From Baylisascaris procyonis (Eukaryota; Nematoda; Chromadorea; Rhabditida; Ascarididae), in contig JAZARR010000214.1 of NCBI GenBank assembly GCA_037389465.1, positions 744,001-808,000 of the forward strand: 64,000 nt of DNA, given 5' to 3'. Made by a program: the position numbers and the translations under genes. The notes under the pieces were generated by a model that saw nothing but the letters and a program-made list of their open reading frames with translations, had not been told where the DNA came from and did not search any database. Of the stretch, positions 61,601-64,000 are shown piece by piece (the stretch's first letter is position 1; each line of letters begins with the position of its first letter).

Positions 61601-61780
61601 GAACTGAAAGAATGCTTCACAATACTAGAATTAAATGCTAAAAATTGAAAAAAAGATATAAATAGCAAAGAAATTTCAGGCTTACCGATTAGTTTCTTGC
61701 CACGCGTTAACATAAATAATGCAGCAAAGTAGCTGCACTATTGACAAAAACATTTTGAAATGAATGCCCATCAAAAGCAT
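46673..61780 (-). CDS. Secreted EGF-VWD-C8-TIL-EGF-fibrinogen domain protein (16 exons)
   Basis: Exons, high to low: 61780-61686, 60971-60786, 59983-59847, 59176-58972, 57245-57113, 56874-56693, 55877-55718, 54235-54034, 53037-52903, 52607-52485, 51661-51519, 51113-51011, 50341-50221, 49842-49612, 47817-47594, 46896-46673. All are GT-AG with closing phases, giving 867 residues. Signal peptide 1-26 (cleavage after VNA); short heptad-like helix about 45-70; EGF about 76-106; EGF-like 110-140; VWD about 150-315 with GDPH at 157-160; linker; C8 about 367-432; TIL about 448-515; Cys-rich module about 520-567; calcium-binding EGF from DINEC (578) to 617; fibrinogen C-terminal domain from about 625, with SGGGWTLM and TGWWFDTKQRC. 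VWD-C8-TIL units assemble extracellular polymers (mucins, tectorins); fibrinogen domains bind sugars or acetyl groups. An extracellular adhesive or recognition role is inferred. No transmembrane segment follows the signal peptide. Confidence 0.92.
48030..48940 (+). pseudogene. Decayed mariner transposase in an intron
   Basis: In intron 49611-47818 of the minus-strand gene, the plus strand holds mariner transposase pieces in the right order across several frames: a LYEF-type N-terminal piece (about 48070), SETARSLARTLGCS (48273-48314), TIDKKWY with the first catalytic Asp (48472), ALYSQKLRYLLQKIAELRP (about 48655-48712), SHNNARITH (about 48732-48758) and LPHPPYNLELALSDCRLF (48804-48857). The second catalytic Asp is Asn here and the third survives, at a distance that fits D,D34D. 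Stops and frameshifts make it inactive. Terminal inverted repeats were not found. Confidence 0.85.
53132..53508 (+). pseudogene. Coding-like frames antisense in an intron, product unknown
   Basis: Two plus-strand frames of about 65 and 60 codons overlap at 53326-53329 within intron 54033-53038 of the minus-strand gene. Both have ordinary protein composition (VTAKAVHLYMLQEHKVDIL in the first; YLKTQTLLMGLTAGHTIDL in the second), and the second frame is open a few codons upstream of the first frame's stop, as if one protein had been split by a frameshift. A pyrimidine-rich acceptor (…TTTAG, ending 53142) precedes it. No family is recognised; a processed pseudogene or a piece of a mobile element is the likeliest explanation. 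Confidence 0.35.
57508..57890 (+). CDS. Candidate nested plus-strand exons, product unknown
   Basis: Inside intron 58971-57246 of the minus-strand gene. An open frame 57509-57745 follows a possible acceptor (GATTTCAG, ending 57507). A possible short intron follows it (donor near 57692, CTAAC branch-like site, strong CCCTCACCGCCCTAG acceptor ending 57768), then a Ser/Lys/Glu-rich frame to a stop at 57890. AATAAA overlaps that stop, and TATAAAAG lies upstream at 57357. Each signal could be chance; together they outline a small gene on the opposite strand to its host. The product matches nothing I know. Confidence 0.28.
58062..58340 (+). CDS. Candidate nested plus-strand ORF, 92 residues, product unknown
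   Basis: After a pyrimidine-rich acceptor (…ACGACCCAG, ending 58061) an ATG opens a frame of 92 codons in the same intron as the candidate exons at 57508-57890. Composition is protein-like (YDRTGIIHFENFGNE, LLLSPEEDSGIHPFSSMY) with no low-complexity runs. No family is recognised. It may be a further exon of the nested gene, a separate one-exon gene or a pseudogene. Confidence 0.28.
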   Translation: MMSYDRTGIIHFENFGNENRTEEHKSVDGSETKRIAAKKIDFLLLSPEEDSGIHPFSSMYTLRDHVVKLLYGLSGQIANEQYSVIIQYADFM

Positions 61781-62276
61781 TTCGACGGCCTTTTAATAGC
61801 GTTATCAGCTCGTAAAATTTAACTGATCAAATGGTAAAGTATCAATCAATAAAAAAAATCAATTCAATAAAAAAACTTTAGCATTTGTGCATTAAGTGTA
61901 GGGCAAATATTAGACTGACGTTGCAGCCCTTTTTCAAATGCTTTTATCTATTCATCGACATTCTTTATTTATTACCCTTCGTTGACGAATTTTTAATGGT
62001 GATAATACGTTGTTGCAAATGCGTAGGTGTTACGTTTTTTGCTTATTTTGTTGAGCATTCCAGAATTGCCAACTATAATGTGCATAAAAAATATAGATTT
62101 TAGAGGTATGGATGAACATCATCTAAGAAATTACTGTATTGCATATAACCTTGTAACAGATAAGCGCTTCTGAAAACTCATCTATACATATTCGTAAGAA
62201 ATACCGCATTTTAGACTCATTCACCCTCCTCCGGTTTGTATTTCCCGATTGCCCATGTGAGTTATAATGAAATATA

Positions 62277-63024
62277 TCAGTTATCGCCGTTATATATGCC
62301 CACTGCAGTCTAAAAGAGAGAACGGTTAATAAACGAGTGTTAGTACATCAGTGAACGCCTGTCAATATGCAGAAAGGAGACAATTTCTAAAATTTTGCTA
62401 CTGTTGTTCTCGATTACTTTGTAAAGACCAACTTGCTTTGTGAATTGCGTTGATGCTTGAGTGCGTGTGAAAAATAAGAGCAACATCGGAAATATAAAAT
62501 AAATTATGAATCTTGCAGTTTTCCGCTTCGTCGTGCTAACTACACGAAATCCTTTGCATTCGATATCGTTTTATTGTGTGAGCATGTTAAGAATCTTTCG
62601 AAGGCATCGAATTCAAATATGCTCATCAAGTTTCACAGTCATAGTTTTCATAGTTTGCAGCTAGAAAGTAGATCATGAATTGGCGTATATGCATGCGTCC
62701 ATAAATATGCACAGAACCCTATTTAGGCAATATTTCTACCGCACATGAATTTATTGCCTCACCGGATTTAATTTATTATAACTAGAAAACTGAATGTTTT
62801 GCAACTACTTTCACATGGTAAATTCACTTGCGGAAGAAAGCGAAGAAGCATTTTGATGGGAAACTTCAAAGTCAAAGTAAACATCATTCGCTAGAGGTCA
62901 GTGGTTAGGACGATGCGTAAAAATCTGCACCGAAACCAATAAATTTACCTGTGTTCGTATCATTTTTACGCATGTCGAAGTGATAATAGCGATGTGGGTG
63001 TGAATCGCAGTCATCATGAGTGGT
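62277..63024 (-). CDS. Two candidate terminal exons of an upstream minus-strand gene
   Basis: Minus-strand segment 63024-62949 encodes a His/Asp/Tyr-rich stretch (SHPHRYYHFDMRKNDTNT) and ends at a good donor (CAG/gtaaat). It joins in phase to 62302-62277, which follows a strong acceptor (CTCTCTTTTAGACTGCAG) and codes a few residues before TGA. An AATAAATAAA stretch on the minus strand lies near 61960-61970. If real, this gene would end only a few hundred bases upstream of the next minus-strand start (61780). No family is recognised. Confidence 0.25.
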
Positions 63025-63240
63025 CTACTGTACTCGTGGGCGCATTGTTGTGTAAGTGGAAGATTGCTTTTTATGTTCACTCTTGACTGTTTCTAATGAA
63101 AACGCATTATTTGATCATCGTCTTTGGTTTGCACATTTGTGCAGCAATTTCAATTGTGAACATTCGATTGCTAATAATCTAAAAACTAATATGCCTTTGG
63201 AAACAAAATATGTATTTAAGAGACAACGGCGATTTTTGTT

Positions 63241-63480
63241 TCATTGAATAAACCCATTCGTGGAGCAATTTTCACTATCTAATTTGCCATCGACTTTACA
63301 AGTGGAATTTTGTCCACAGCCAGGCAAAACTTGGATGGCAAACAATTTTTCGATTGTGGATCTTTTCGGCGGTATTTCTTCCGGTTTGCTTTTGATAATG
63401 ACGCTTATGATGTGGCACATATGGCCTGTTATATCATCGCATGGTATAACCACCTCTTCGCAAATGTTTCTCCATCTATT
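63241..63480 (-). CDS. Cysteine-containing candidate exon, product unknown
   Basis: An open minus-strand frame, entered through a possible acceptor near 63480, with cysteines spaced as in secreted proteins (ICEEVVIPCDD; LPGCGQNSTCKVDG) and a stop at 63241. A GTAAAG donor inside it would instead make it an internal exon. Its phase does not join simply to the exon candidate at 63024. The rest of 63481-64000 shows nothing I can assign. Confidence 0.2.
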   Translation of the reverse strand, partial: NRWRNICEEVVIPCDDITGHMCHIISVIIKSKPEEIPPKRSTIEKLFAIQVLPGCGQNSTCKVDGKLDSENCSTNGFIQ

Positions 63481-64000
63481 TTCTATTTTTCTTTCGATTT
63501 CATTTAAAGTGCTCCCTCATCTTCCAAGTTTTCATCTCACTTCGCATAAACAAAGGAAAAAGATCCTTTTCATTTAAAGGTAAGATATTCCGATTTCTGG
63601 AGGGTGGTTATCGTTTTTGAAAAGTTTATTTCGAATGATGAAAGTTCGCTGAGAATCCTTCCGGTTTACTGCTTCAAAATTGCTTTACAAAAGTGCACTA
63701 GGCAATGTCATGGCTATGCGTACGTATGATTTGATGTATAGGACGTATTGTTCGTTTGTCGGCTACAGCTCGTCAACCACTGAAGCTAAAATAATGAAAT
63801 CTCATGGGTATGACCATCATAAGGTCATATTCTTTGCGACATGTCATTCGAGTTGATCAAAAACGAAGCGAGTTGTGGGCGCTTAGAGGTGCCAAAAATT
63901 CGCAGACAGTTTACATTGATTTAAAAATAGTGAAGACGTTTGGAAAAGCATGAATATATTTGCTTTAGAAATGCTGAGGTATTTCGAAAATTTTGAAGAG

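Overview
The window is AT-rich animal DNA with long introns of several hundred bases to over 2 kb. A BEL/Pao retrotransposon, a decayed mariner copy, a metazoan-type cullin-4 and a modular secreted EGF/VWD/fibrinogen protein all point to an invertebrate. A nematode is the best guess, but nothing in the sequence fixes the species. Nothing prokaryotic, no CRISPR array and no rRNA was seen.

Layout, left to right. (1) 1-6329, minus strand: a BEL/Pao LTR retrotransposon with an uninterrupted 1928-codon gag-pol frame and an env-like tail that changes frame and runs off the left edge. (2) 6595-11188, plus strand: the last five exons of an SLC13 sodium/dicarboxylate (or citrate) symporter. The upstream exons are not in the window, so the retrotransposon probably sits antisense in one of its introns. 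(3) 11189-27477: about 16 kb with no gene I can name; it holds degenerate repeats, homopolymer G/C runs, a textbook TATA+Inr pair and one possible exon. (4) 27478-45087, plus strand: a full cullin-4 gene, 19 coding exons, every intron phase closing, 811 residues. (5) 46673-61780, minus strand: a 16-exon gene for an 867-residue secreted protein with EGF, VWD, C8, TIL, calcium-binding EGF and fibrinogen C-terminal domains. It converges on cullin-4; the two candidate polyadenylation signals lie about 290 bases apart. Its introns hold a decayed mariner transposase and several unexplained plus-strand coding-like frames. (6) 61781-64000: fragments that may belong to another minus-strand gene ending just upstream of the secreted-protein gene.

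The two complete genes are unrelated in function. Cullin-4 is the scaffold of a nuclear/cytosolic ubiquitin ligase. The minus-strand gene makes an extracellular adhesive, lectin-like protein. The most unusual items are the EGF-VWD-C8-TIL-EGF-fibrinogen architecture with a GDPH motif, the retrotransposon with YVDN at its reverse transcriptase active site and a frame break in its env-like region, and the coding-like frames nested antisense in introns.
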